From assembly GCA_040755195.1 (NCBI GenBank), contig JBFMBL010000075.1, positions 1 to 7,095 of the forward strand: a stretch of DNA of 7,095 nt. The letters are read 5' to 3'. Origin of the DNA: SURF-55 sp040755195. GTDB taxonomy: Bacteria; Bacillota; Desulfotomaculia; Desulfotomaculales; Ammonificaceae. A program made the translations under genes and the position numbers. The notes under the pieces were generated by a model. The model was not told the DNA's origin. It did not search any database and was given only the letters and a program-made list of their open reading frames with translations. This document shows, piece after piece, positions 1 to 6,466 of this stretch; within the stretch, counting starts at the first letter, position 1, and the number at the start of each line of letters is the position of its first letter.

Positions 1-4
1 TTTT

Positions 5-1216
5 ATGTATCCCATCAAGGTATTTTTAATATGTCCGGACATAGAGGCAACGAACTCCGTTGTCGAGATGCTTTCCAGCATAGAGGATATCGAGATCGTC
101 GGCGACGCCAACAACAGGGAAAGCGCTTTCTACATGCTTGCCGAGTTGCTGCCGAACGTGGTTCTGGTTGATGACCTAATCCAGGAAGGGCCTTATAACC
201 TTACGGAAGAAATCACCCAGCGGTTTATGAACATGAGCGTGGTTATCATGAGCGACGCCCCGCTTCCGGAGTCGCTGCGAAAGGCGCTCAAGGTGGGCGC
301 CAGAGACGTAATAAGCAAGCCCGTCGAGCCGGCGGCGCTTGCCGAAGCGATTTACGCCGCCTACGAGTACCAGAAGAAACGGAACGTTGTCATGCCCTCG
401 CCCTGGACCGGGGAAGAAGCAAAACATAAGGCCAAAGTGATCACGGTGTTCAGCACAAAAGGGGGGGTCGGCAAGACAACCGTTGCTGTAAACCTGGCGG
501 TTACACTGGCGAAACAGTTTGAAAAACGGACCGTCCTGTGGGATCTGGACCTGCACCACGGTGTGGTCGCGGTGGCGACAAATATCGTCCAGCGGCGGCA
601 TTTTACCGACCTTTTGAATGATATCCAGTACCTCGACGAGGACCTGTGGGAAAGCTATCTTGAACGTCACGAGTCAGGTTTGATGGTTCTCCCTGCTCCG
701 TTTACCCCTGAATTCGCCGAGTTTCTTGCCGCCGAACACGCTCTAAAGATCCTGTCGGTGGCCAGGAAAAGGTGGGACTACATTGTTGTCGATACCCCCT
801 CCGTTTTCCTGGAACCGGTAGTGGAGGTGCTGAAGCAGTCCGAACTTATCCTGCTGGTAGGTTCACTGGACCTCGGGTCAATTAAGAACCTCAAGGCGTG
901 TCTGATGGTTATGGATAAGCTGAACCTTTCCCGCGCCCGGATGAAACTCGTCGTAAACCGGGTGGGGGTGGACTTCGGCGTATACCTGAAGGACATAGAA
1001 TCGACTCTAAGGCTGCCGGTCTTTGCCACCATCCCGTCAGACGCCAAGAATGTCTTGACCGGCCTTAACCTTGGGATTCCGGCGGCTTACCGTTTCCCCG
1101 ATTCCGAATTCGGCCGCAGCATTCAAATAATGGCCGAGGCTGTCGTCAGGGAAGATAAAGCGGAAAAACCTGCGGGGAAAAAGGGTCTGAAGGAATCTCT
1201 TTTCAAACGGAGGTAG
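5..1216 (+). CDS. cpaE: CpaE/TadZ-type pilus assembly ATPase (receiver-like + ParA/MinD domain)
   Basis: A 403-residue protein expected to position the Tad pilus machine at the membrane or pole. Residues 4-125 resemble a response-regulator receiver: the candidate phospho-acceptor is D56 in VLVDD and the conserved lysine is K105 in ISKP. The usual N-terminal acidic pair is reduced to C10-P11-D12. Residues 143-380 form a ParA/MinD ATPase with a deviant Walker A (KGGVGKTT, signature lysine K152 and P-loop lysine K157), a Walker A' (LWDLDLHHG, D180/D182) and a Walker B (YIVVDTP, D263). The tail (residues 383-403) is lysine-rich and ends in GLKESLFKRR. The order receiver-ParA directly before CpaF is typical of CpaE/TadZ. 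The ATG at 5 fits the receiver's first strand, but only four bases lie upstream, so the ribosome binding site and a longer start cannot be judged. Confidence 0.93.
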   Translation: MYPIKVFLICPDIEATNSVVEMLSSIEDIEIVGDANNRESAFYMLAELLPNVVLVDDLIQEGPYNLTEEITQRFMNMSVVIMSDAPLPESLRKALKVGARDVISKPVEPAALAEAIYAAYEYQKKRNVVMPSPWTGEEAKHKAKVITVFSTKGGVGKTTVAVNLAVTLAKQFEKRTVLWDLDLHHGVVAVATNIVQRRHFTDLLNDIQYLDEDLWESYLERHESGLMVLPAPFTPEFAEFLAAEHALKILSVARKRWDYIVVDTPSVFLEPVVEVLKQSELILLVGSLDLGSIKNLKACLMVMDKLNLSRARMKLVVNRVGVDFGVYLKDIESTLRLPVFATIPSDAKNVLTGLNLGIPAAYRFPDSEFGRSIQIMAEAVVREDKAEKPAGKKGLKESLFKRR

Positions 1217-1225
1217 TGAATTAAA

Positions 1226-2611
1226 ATGAGTGATTACAATATAAGAATAAAAGCGGGCCCTTTGTACGAGCTCGGGAAGAAGAATCTGGTCAATAACAAG
1301 GCGGCTTCCGAAATTAATTCTCATGTCGTCGAGAAACAGGACTATATCGAATATCTGCGGGACAGGACTTTTCAGATGACCATCGATCAGATGGAAGAGA
1401 ACACGGTTATCGACCGTTTCTCGGAGAGGGATAAAGCCCGCGTTAGAGGGGTCGTTGGGGAAATACTGCAATTGCTTCTGGCGGAGGAAGGGAAGTTAAT
1501 CAACCGGATCGACCGGGAAAACATCATCAACAGCGTAACAGATGAAATAACAGGTTACGGCCCCATAGATCCTTTAATTCGCGATCCCGGCGTTACTGAG
1601 ATAATGGTAAACGGTCCGAACAAGGTCTATATCGAAAAGCGCGGGCAAATGATTAAGACCAACGTCACCTTCCGTGATGATGCGCATGTACGCCATACCA
1701 TCGAAAAGATTATCAACCCGCTCGGGAGGCGGCTCGACGAGACTTCTCCAATGGTTGACGCGCGTTTGCCGGACGGTTCGCGGGTGAACGCCGTTATTCC
1801 CCCTTTGTCTGTAAAGGGCCCAACGCTGACGATCCGTAAGTTCTCAAGGGATCCTTACACAATAGAAGACCTGATTTCCTTCGGTACGCTGACCACCGAA
1901 ATGGCCATTTTCCTAAAGGCGTGTGTGCAGGGACGGCTGAATATTCTGGTGTCGGGCGGCACCGGTTCAGGTAAGACGACTACGCTCAATGTGCTGTCTT
2001 CATTTATCCCGGAAGACGAAAGGATTATCACGATTGAGGATGCCGCGGAATTGCAACTCCAGCAAGAGCATGTCGTCTCCCTGGAATCGAGGCCTTCCAA
2101 CATCGAGGGAAAGGGCCGGTTTACGATCAGGGACCTTGTGATTAACTCATTGCGGATGCGGCCCGACCGGATTGTCGTGGGTGAGGTGCGCGGCGGTGAA
2201 GCGCTTGACATGCTGCAGGCAATGAATACCGGGCACGACGGCTCATTGACCACCGGCCACGCTAACAGCCCGCGGGATATGCTTTTCCGGCTTGAGACGA
2301 TGGTGTTGATGGCTGGTATTGAGTTTCCGGTAAAAGCCGTCAGGGAACAAATCGCGAGCGCCATAAACCTCATTGTGCACCAGGAGCGTTTCCGGGACGG
2401 GAGCCGCAAGATTACGAATTTAACGGAAATCACCGGGATGGAGGGGGACACCATCAGCCTCCAGGACCTTTTTTTATTCGAGTCAAGAGGCGTAGACGAC
2501 AATGGCCGGATTACAGGACGCCATGTCAGTTCGAGCATTGTTCCAAAATTCATTGCTAAGATCGAAGCGGCAGGTATTAACGTCCCACCACAAATCTTCC
2601 GGCGTTCCTGA
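1226..2611 (+). CDS. cpaF: Tad pilus secretion ATPase CpaF/TadA
   Basis: A 461-residue GspE/VirB11-family ATPase that powers Flp pilin export and assembly from the cytoplasmic face. An N-terminal region (residues 1-100) rich in charged helices is followed by the N2-type domain (TGYGPIDPL at 109-117, EIMVNGP at 125-131). The catalytic core has Walker A GGTGSGKTT (244-252), an Asp box ITIEDAAEL (268-276), Walker B RIVVGEVRGGEA (315-326, E320) and a His box TGHDGSLTTGHANS (335-348, H337/H345). All active-site elements look intact and the length is normal for CpaF. The ribosome binding site GGAGGT (1209-1214) lies inside the end of cpaE, 11 bases before the ATG, so the two are probably translationally linked. 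Gap to cpaE is 9 bases. The family assignment is secure; the pilus role rests on the neighbours. Confidence 0.97.
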   Translation: MSDYNIRIKAGPLYELGKKNLVNNKAASEINSHVVEKQDYIEYLRDRTFQMTIDQMEENTVIDRFSERDKARVRGVVGEILQLLLAEEGKLINRIDRENIINSVTDEITGYGPIDPLIRDPGVTEIMVNGPNKVYIEKRGQMIKTNVTFRDDAHVRHTIEKIINPLGRRLDETSPMVDARLPDGSRVNAVIPPLSVKGPTLTIRKFSRDPYTIEDLISFGTLTTEMAIFLKACVQGRLNILVSGGTGSGKTTTLNVLSSFIPEDERIITIEDAAELQLQQEHVVSLESRPSNIEGKGRFTIRDLVINSLRMRPDRIVVGEVRGGEALDMLQAMNTGHDGSLTTGHANSPRDMLFRLETMVLMAGIEFPVKAVREQIASAINLIVHQERFRDGSRKITNLTEITGMEGDTISLQDLFLFESRGVDDNGRITGRHVSSSIVPKFIAKIEAAGINVPPQIFRRS

Positions 2612-2613
2612 TG

Positions 2614-2620
2614 GAGGTGC
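2614..2620 (+). promoter_or_regulatory. Ribosome binding site deciding the tadB start
   Basis: GGAGGTG at 2614-2620 sits five bases before the ATG at 2626. An earlier in-frame ATG at 2611 overlaps the cpaF stop codon (TGA at 2609-2611), but it has no comparable upstream site and would place this Shine-Dalgarno sequence inside the coding region. The 2626 start is therefore preferred. Confidence 0.75.
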
Positions 2621-2625
2621 ATCGA

Positions 2626-3612
2626 ATGAACGATATACTGCCGGCGGTTTTAGTTTTTGCCGTCACCTTCGCACTCGTAGTGTCTTCATTGACCCTGGCT
2701 GTGCGCAAACGCGCAGTGGTCGCCGAAAGGCTGCGCGCGATAGAGGATATGATGATCCGGCGGGAAGAAGAGGAAGAGACGGACGGCGTTTTAATCAGAA
2801 AGGCTCCGAAGGCCATTCCGTTCCTGGCGCGGTACTTAAACTGGCTGGCGCGGAAATTAGAAAGTGCGCGTCTTCTGTACCGTCCACTTGAGTTCTTTTT
2901 TCTTTCGCTGGGGACCGCCCTGCTGACTGCAATCGTCTTTTTCCTCGCCGTAAAATACAGTTTTAAGGTGATGGGTTGGGGGAACCTGGCGTATGTCGTC
3001 TGGGTAATAATGGGGCTGATTACCGGCTTTATAATCCCTCATTGGTATCTTTCCGCGAGGGAGAGGTGGCAACGGCGCCTTCTCAACGGCCAGGTCGGGG
3101 ATATGGTTATGTTACTGGCAAATTATCTCCGGGCGGGTCATTCTTTTACAAAAGCCATGGAGTTTATTGGCCGGGATGCGCCTTCGCCGCTGGCGGAGGA
3201 ACTGAGGAAGTTTTCCAGGGACGCTGTTCTTGGAAGGAGCTTGGAGGAAGCTTTAACCGCCCTCGAAAAAAGGACGGGCGATAGAGACCTGTCGATGGTG
3301 ATAACGGCCATCCGTATCCAGCATGAGGTCGGGGGGAATCTGGCCGAAATCCTGTACAATATTAATACCACCATTAGAGAAAGGATACGTTTAAGAGGAG
3401 AGGTCAGGACACTGACGGCCCAAGGACGATTAACAGCTGCTATTATAAGCGCATTGCCTGCAGCGGTCGGTATTATCATATTCATTCTGCAGCCGGCCCT
3501 TATCCGTGTTCTTTTTAAAAGTAACGAAGGATGCTTTATGCTGCTGACGGCCGTAGTGGCAGAGATCCTAGGAATTATTATCATACGCAGAATAATCAAC
3601 GTTAGGGTTTAG
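2626..3612 (+). CDS. tadB: Tad pilus inner-membrane platform protein TadB
   Basis: A 328-residue polytopic membrane protein of the type II secretion F (GspF/T2SF) family, expected to form the membrane platform with TadC and to bind the CpaF ATPase. Hydrophobic segments lie at about residues 4-25, 88-109, 118-141, 270-292 and 303-321. The cytoplasmic T2SF helical domain covers about 155-270 and includes LLANYLRAGHSFTKAM, LGRSLEEAL and the glycine-containing IQHEVGGNLAEIL. A charged cytoplasmic stretch with five consecutive glutamates lies near residues 46-53. The length fits TadB (about 300-330 residues). I chose the start at 2626 because of the strong ribosome binding site just before it; starting at 2611 would add five residues. 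It lies 14 bases after cpaF and 5 bases before tadC, an order diagnostic of Tad loci. Confidence 0.93.
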   Translation: MNDILPAVLVFAVTFALVVSSLTLAVRKRAVVAERLRAIEDMMIRREEEEETDGVLIRKAPKAIPFLARYLNWLARKLESARLLYRPLEFFFLSLGTALLTAIVFFLAVKYSFKVMGWGNLAYVVWVIMGLITGFIIPHWYLSARERWQRRLLNGQVGDMVMLLANYLRAGHSFTKAMEFIGRDAPSPLAEELRKFSRDAVLGRSLEEALTALEKRTGDRDLSMVITAIRIQHEVGGNLAEILYNINTTIRERIRLRGEVRTLTAQGRLTAAIISALPAAVGIIIFILQPALIRVLFKSNEGCFMLLTAVVAEILGIIIIRRIINVRV

Positions 3613-3617
3613 GGGGC

Positions 3618-4538
3618 ATGGATGTGGCTTTAATCGCTACCGGGGTCGTCTTTGCCGGTGTCTTTTGTTTCGTGTTGCTTGTTTACCGGGCACAGTCCAA
3701 GCAGAGATCAAGCATCAGGACGAGATTAAATATAATTGAGGAAACAAGGACCGGTGACGAGGTACAAGAACCTATCAGCCTGCCTTTTCAATGGCGTATT
3801 CTAAAGCCGTTGGGGAAAAAACTGGTAAGATTTTTCACGGGTCTTTTACCGGCGAATATCAGGAACGGGGTTGAACAAAAACTCGCGCAGGCCGGAAACC
3901 CAAGAGGAATGCGGGCCGGCGCCTTTATAACGATCGTTATAATAGGTGGAATCCTGTTTGCGGTTGCGGTATTCGCGACAGCGGTTTTATTAAGAGCAGG
4001 ACTGATAATGGCTTTGCTTTATTCCATCGCCGCTATACTCGGCTCCATAATCATAGCCTCTTTGTGGTTGGTTTCTGCGGTCGATCGAAGGGTAAGAGAA
4101 ATAGACCGGGCTTTACCTGACGCCATTGACCTCCTGGTAGTGAGTGTGGAAGCAGGATTGGGTTTCGACCTGGCCCTGGTAAAGGTGACCGAAAAGATGC
4201 AGGGTCCCCTGACGGAAGAGTTTCGCAAGGCCCTGCAGGAGATGAGAATGGGTAAACCACGGCAGGCCGCGTTGCGAGATCTTTCCCGTAAGGTAGGCTC
4301 GCACCATCTTGCCACTTTTATATCTATGGTTATACAGGGAACGCAAATGGGAATCACGATGGGCCAGATTCTGCGAAGCCAGTCCGAAGCGATGCGACTG
4401 TTGCGCCGCCAGAGATTGGAAGAAGCCATAATGAAGCTACCGATAAAAATGGTATTCCCCCTTGTCCTCTGCATTTTTCCGGCACTTCTGATTATTATTA
4501 TGGGTCCCGCACTTCTCCAATTTATTAAAGCGTTTTGA
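3618..4538 (+). CDS. tadC: Tad pilus inner-membrane platform protein TadC
   Basis: A 306-residue T2SF-family membrane protein, the usual partner of TadB. Hydrophobic segments are at about residues 4-22, 100-123, 130-152 and 275-297. The T2SF domain starts at the hallmark ALPDAIDLLVVSVEAGLGFD (165-184), continues with an amphipathic stretch (MQGPLTEEFRKALQEMRMG) and includes SMVIQGTQMG (236-245) before the last membrane helix. Sequence and length match TadC rather than TadB, which has the LLANYLRAG version of the same motif. The ATG at 3618 follows a purine-rich AGGGGGC five bases after the tadB stop, so coupled translation is likely. It closes the canonical cpaE-cpaF-tadB-tadC block. The assignment relies on family motifs plus gene order. 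Confidence 0.93.
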   Translation: MDVALIATGVVFAGVFCFVLLVYRAQSKQRSSIRTRLNIIEETRTGDEVQEPISLPFQWRILKPLGKKLVRFFTGLLPANIRNGVEQKLAQAGNPRGMRAGAFITIVIIGGILFAVAVFATAVLLRAGLIMALLYSIAAILGSIIIASLWLVSAVDRRVREIDRALPDAIDLLVVSVEAGLGFDLALVKVTEKMQGPLTEEFRKALQEMRMGKPRQAALRDLSRKVGSHHLATFISMVIQGTQMGITMGQILRSQSEAMRLLRRQRLEEAIMKLPIKMVFPLVLCIFPALLIIIMGPALLQFIKAF

Positions 4539-4550
4539 GGTAAAATACCT
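4538..4550 (+). promoter_or_regulatory. Small hairpin covering the ribosome binding site of the VWA gene
   Basis: AGGTA (4538-4542), a three-base loop AAA and TACCT (4546-4550) form a perfect 5-bp inverted repeat. The only Shine-Dalgarno-like bases for the ATG at 4554, GAGGT at 4537-4541, lie almost wholly in the left arm, about 12 bases before the start. The arm begins at the last base of the tadC stop codon. The stem is short with two G-C pairs, so it is marginal and its effect is inferred. Confidence 0.35.
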
Positions 4551-4553
4551 GAC

Positions 4554-6179
4554 ATGAATAAGAATAAGAATAGACTTCTTGTATTCTTTTTATTGTCTGC
4601 TCTCGTTTTGTTGCCGCTGATCTGCGCTTACGGGGAACAACCCGAGGGAGGCCCGGACGGGGTAACGGTTGCCCTGATCATAGACAGTTCGGGCAGTATG
4701 AAATCGAACGATCCCTACCAGGTCAGGATATCGGCGGCGAAAAAAGTAATCGACATACTTGGCGAAAAAGATGAAATAACAATCGTCCAGTTCGCCGACC
4801 GGCCTTCGGTGCTGATCCCGCTTAAGAAAACAGGTGCAAAACAGACCCGGGAAAAGAATTTCTCACTCGTATCATCCATCGGCGCTTCCGGTGACACCGA
4901 TATCAAGGGAGCGCTGGAAACGGCATTCGCTGAACTGAAAAAGGGAGAAGGAGAGAAGCGCTTCGCGCTGCTGCTTTCCGACGGCGAGCCGGACCTGCCG
5001 CCATTGGTGCAGGACCCGCGCAGAATGAACGCGTATCTGGCCGAGACAAGCAGGATTTGCGACGCGTATAAGGCGCGTGGCTGGGCGGTACACAGCATCG
5101 CGCTGCACCGGAAAGAAGCCGGCCCCCTGTTGCGTAAAATCGCCCGGCAAACCGGAGGAGAATACTTCTACGTGCCTGAGGCCGCCGCCCTGGAAAGCTT
5201 CTTCCAGTCAATATTCCTGGTGCAGAAGCACGACCCGGTCGAGAAACTTCAACTTTGCGGAGCTTGCGCGGCGCGAAGCTGCAAGGCGGGCGAGCGGCTT
5301 CCGGTTGAGGCGTGGTTGAGGTTGGGGCAGGACCGGTTGACCCCGGGACCGCATTTAACCGTTGAAAAACTTGAGTTGGCGGCTGCCGCAAACGGGCGGA
5401 TGCTTGATTCGGTGACTCTCGATGATAACGGCAAGGAAGCTTCTGCGGATAAGGTGAAGGGTGATGGTGTATTCTCGGGATGGTTAGAGTGTCGGAAAGA
5501 GGGCCAGGTTACCCTGAGTCTGATAATGGAGGGGGTATACCGGGGCCAAAAGGTTTCGGAGAAGGTAACCCTGGGACAGGTTAATGTGACCCCGGTAAGT
5601 TCGGTCAGCCAAACATACCCCCGATTGGCGGAAGTCGTGCTTCTGCCGGCCGGTGGCGGCATAATCCTGCTGTGTCTGCTGGCAGTTATGGTTTACATGT
5701 GGCACAGCCGTTTGGCCGCCAAGGTCAAGGGTACGCTGAAGTACTGGGTTGAAGGCGAGGGCGGAGCCCGAGGCGAACTCGACCTGGCTAAAACGAACAA
5801 GAACGAGGTTTTTGTCGCCACGGACAACGATTCAGGGGCGGATTTTGTCCTTCCGGTGCAAATCGGCTCCTTTTCCTTTAAAATAAAAAAGATAACAAAA
5901 AACCAGAAGGTTAAGAGAGTTGAGGAAGGCAAGGAAATTGAAGTTACCAGGAAGGGGACATACATGGCGGTCAGCCTTCCGGGCACTTTTATCATCTTTG
6001 AGGAGGCGCCGGGCGTTTTCAGCGGTAACCCGCGAAGCCGGAGACAGATATCCCACGGCGACCGGTTTAAGGTAAGAGGTTATATATTTGAGTTTGATTG
6101 CCCCGAGGCAAAAGTTCCTGAGCCGGGAAAGAAGGAAATGTCCAGCCTTTTGACCGGTATCTCTGAGAATCAGTCGTAA
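4554..6179 (+). CDS. Membrane-anchored von Willebrand factor A (VWA) protein of the Tad operon
   Basis: A 541-residue protein I cannot name further. Residues 1-27 are a signal peptide (basic start, hydrophobic core at 8-23, probable cleavage after AYG). The VWA domain (about 36-225) has a complete MIDAS metal site: DSSGS at 44-48, T115 in GDTDI and D143 in LLSDGEPD, so it should bind a divalent cation and a protein or surface ligand. Residues 228-345 form a second outside domain, beta-rich, with cysteines C235, C238, C243 and C312 and a DDNG...KGDGVFSG motif (290-309). One membrane segment lies at about 361-383 followed by basic residues, giving N-out/C-in topology. The cytoplasmic part (385-541) is beta-rich and ends in ISHGDRFKVRGYIFEFD (499-515), recalling the last strands of FHA domains. 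No LPXTG signal is seen. It lies 15 bases after tadC, so probably in the Tad operon; adhesin, surface sensor or pilus accessory are possible roles. Confidence 0.88.
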   Translation: MNKNKNRLLVFFLLSALVLLPLICAYGEQPEGGPDGVTVALIIDSSGSMKSNDPYQVRISAAKKVIDILGEKDEITIVQFADRPSVLIPLKKTGAKQTREKNFSLVSSIGASGDTDIKGALETAFAELKKGEGEKRFALLLSDGEPDLPPLVQDPRRMNAYLAETSRICDAYKARGWAVHSIALHRKEAGPLLRKIARQTGGEYFYVPEAAALESFFQSIFLVQKHDPVEKLQLCGACAARSCKAGERLPVEAWLRLGQDRLTPGPHLTVEKLELAAAANGRMLDSVTLDDNGKEASADKVKGDGVFSGWLECRKEGQVTLSLIMEGVYRGQKVSEKVTLGQVNVTPVSSVSQTYPRLAEVVLLPAGGGIILLCLLAVMVYMWHSRLAAKVKGTLKYWVEGEGGARGELDLAKTNKNEVFVATDNDSGADFVLPVQIGSFSFKIKKITKNQKVKRVEEGKEIEVTRKGTYMAVSLPGTFIIFEEAPGVFSGNPRSRRQISHGDRFKVRGYIFEFDCPEAKVPEPGKKEMSSLLTGISENQS

Positions 6180-6184
6180 TCATC

Positions 6185-6213
6185 TTGACCAACCCCTTCT
6201 ATGTATATATACT
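6185..6213 (+). promoter_or_regulatory. Sigma-A-type promoter for the toxin-antitoxin pair
   Basis: TTGACC (6185-6190) and TATACT (6208-6213) are separated by exactly 17 bases and match the housekeeping -35 and -10 consensus at five of six positions each. Transcription would start near 6219-6221, shortly before the ribosome binding site GGAGGT at 6231-6236. The promoter begins six bases after the VWA stop codon. I see no terminator in the 65-base gap, so Tad operon transcripts may also read into the pair. Confidence 0.72.
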
Positions 6214-6218
6214 ATAGA
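6198..6218 (+). promoter_or_regulatory. Palindrome over the -10 box, candidate antitoxin operator
   Basis: GTATATATAC (6203-6212) is a perfect 10-base palindrome. It is flanked by TCTAT (6198-6202) and ATAGA (6214-6218), which are reverse complements with one extra T on the right. The element covers the -10 box. Ribbon-helix-helix antitoxins typically bind such palindromes to repress their own operon, so autoregulation is a reasonable inference. AT-rich promoters yield chance palindromes, hence moderate confidence. Confidence 0.45.
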
Positions 6219-6244
6219 TAATAGGTTTTTGGAGGTATTGTCAA

Positions 6245-6466
6245 GTGCAATTCAATATTTACGTTCCCGAAAGCAAGAAAGAGCTTCTTGAATCACTGGA
6301 AAGGGTCTCTACCCTGACGGGTAAGAGTAAAAGCGAACTTGTTATCGAAGCCCTCGAAAGGCACCTCCCCGCCGTCCCTCCGCCCCCGCTCGGCCGGTTC
6401 AACCTCGGCGCCTCTCGGAACATCAGGCGCGCCGACCTCTACGCGGAGAGGCTGGAGAAGATATGA
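6245..6466 (+). CDS. vapB: Ribbon-helix-helix (CopG/Arc-type) antitoxin, VapB-like
   Basis: A 73-residue protein. Residues 2-8 (QFNIYVP) form the DNA-binding beta strand, and two helices follow (KKELLESLERVSTLTG and SKSELVIEALERHL) with the turn at TGKSKSE, the classic dimeric ribbon-helix-helix fold. A proline-rich linker (PAVPPPPLG, 43-51) leads to a short C-terminal tail rich in arginine that would wrap the toxin. Translation starts at GTG (6245), eight bases after GGAGGT (6231-6236); there is no in-frame ATG start. The stop overlaps the toxin start (ATGA, 6463-6466), which enforces coupled synthesis. Expected jobs are to neutralise the PIN toxin and repress the operon through the upstream palindrome. 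The VapB name rests on the partner toxin, since antitoxin folds vary. Confidence 0.85.
   Translation: MQFNIYVPESKKELLESLERVSTLTGKSKSELVIEALERHLPAVPPPPLGRFNLGASRNIRRADLYAERLEKI

Noticed and set aside
2611..2625. Earlier tadB start at the ATGA overlap with cpaF
   Set aside because: The strong GGAGGTG site lies after this ATG and fits the ATG at 2626; the earlier start has no ribosome binding site of similar quality.
4518..4546. Promoter before the VWA gene using TAAAAT at 4541-4546 as a -10 box
   Set aside because: The bases 17 upstream (CAATTT) are a poor -35 match, and the 15-base gap argues for operon transcription.
4603..4631. Lipoprotein signal at C24 of the VWA protein
   Set aside because: The residues before the cysteine (P-L-I) do not match a lipobox, which needs a small residue at -1; a standard signal peptide with a later AYG cut fits better.
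4903..5391. Open frame of 162 codons on the minus strand inside the VWA gene
   Set aside because: Composition is arginine/proline/serine-rich with no recognisable motif, and the + strand frame encodes a clear VWA domain.
6180..6244. Terminator after the Tad operon
   Set aside because: No GC-rich stem followed by a T run is present; the only symmetry is the AT-rich palindrome over the promoter.
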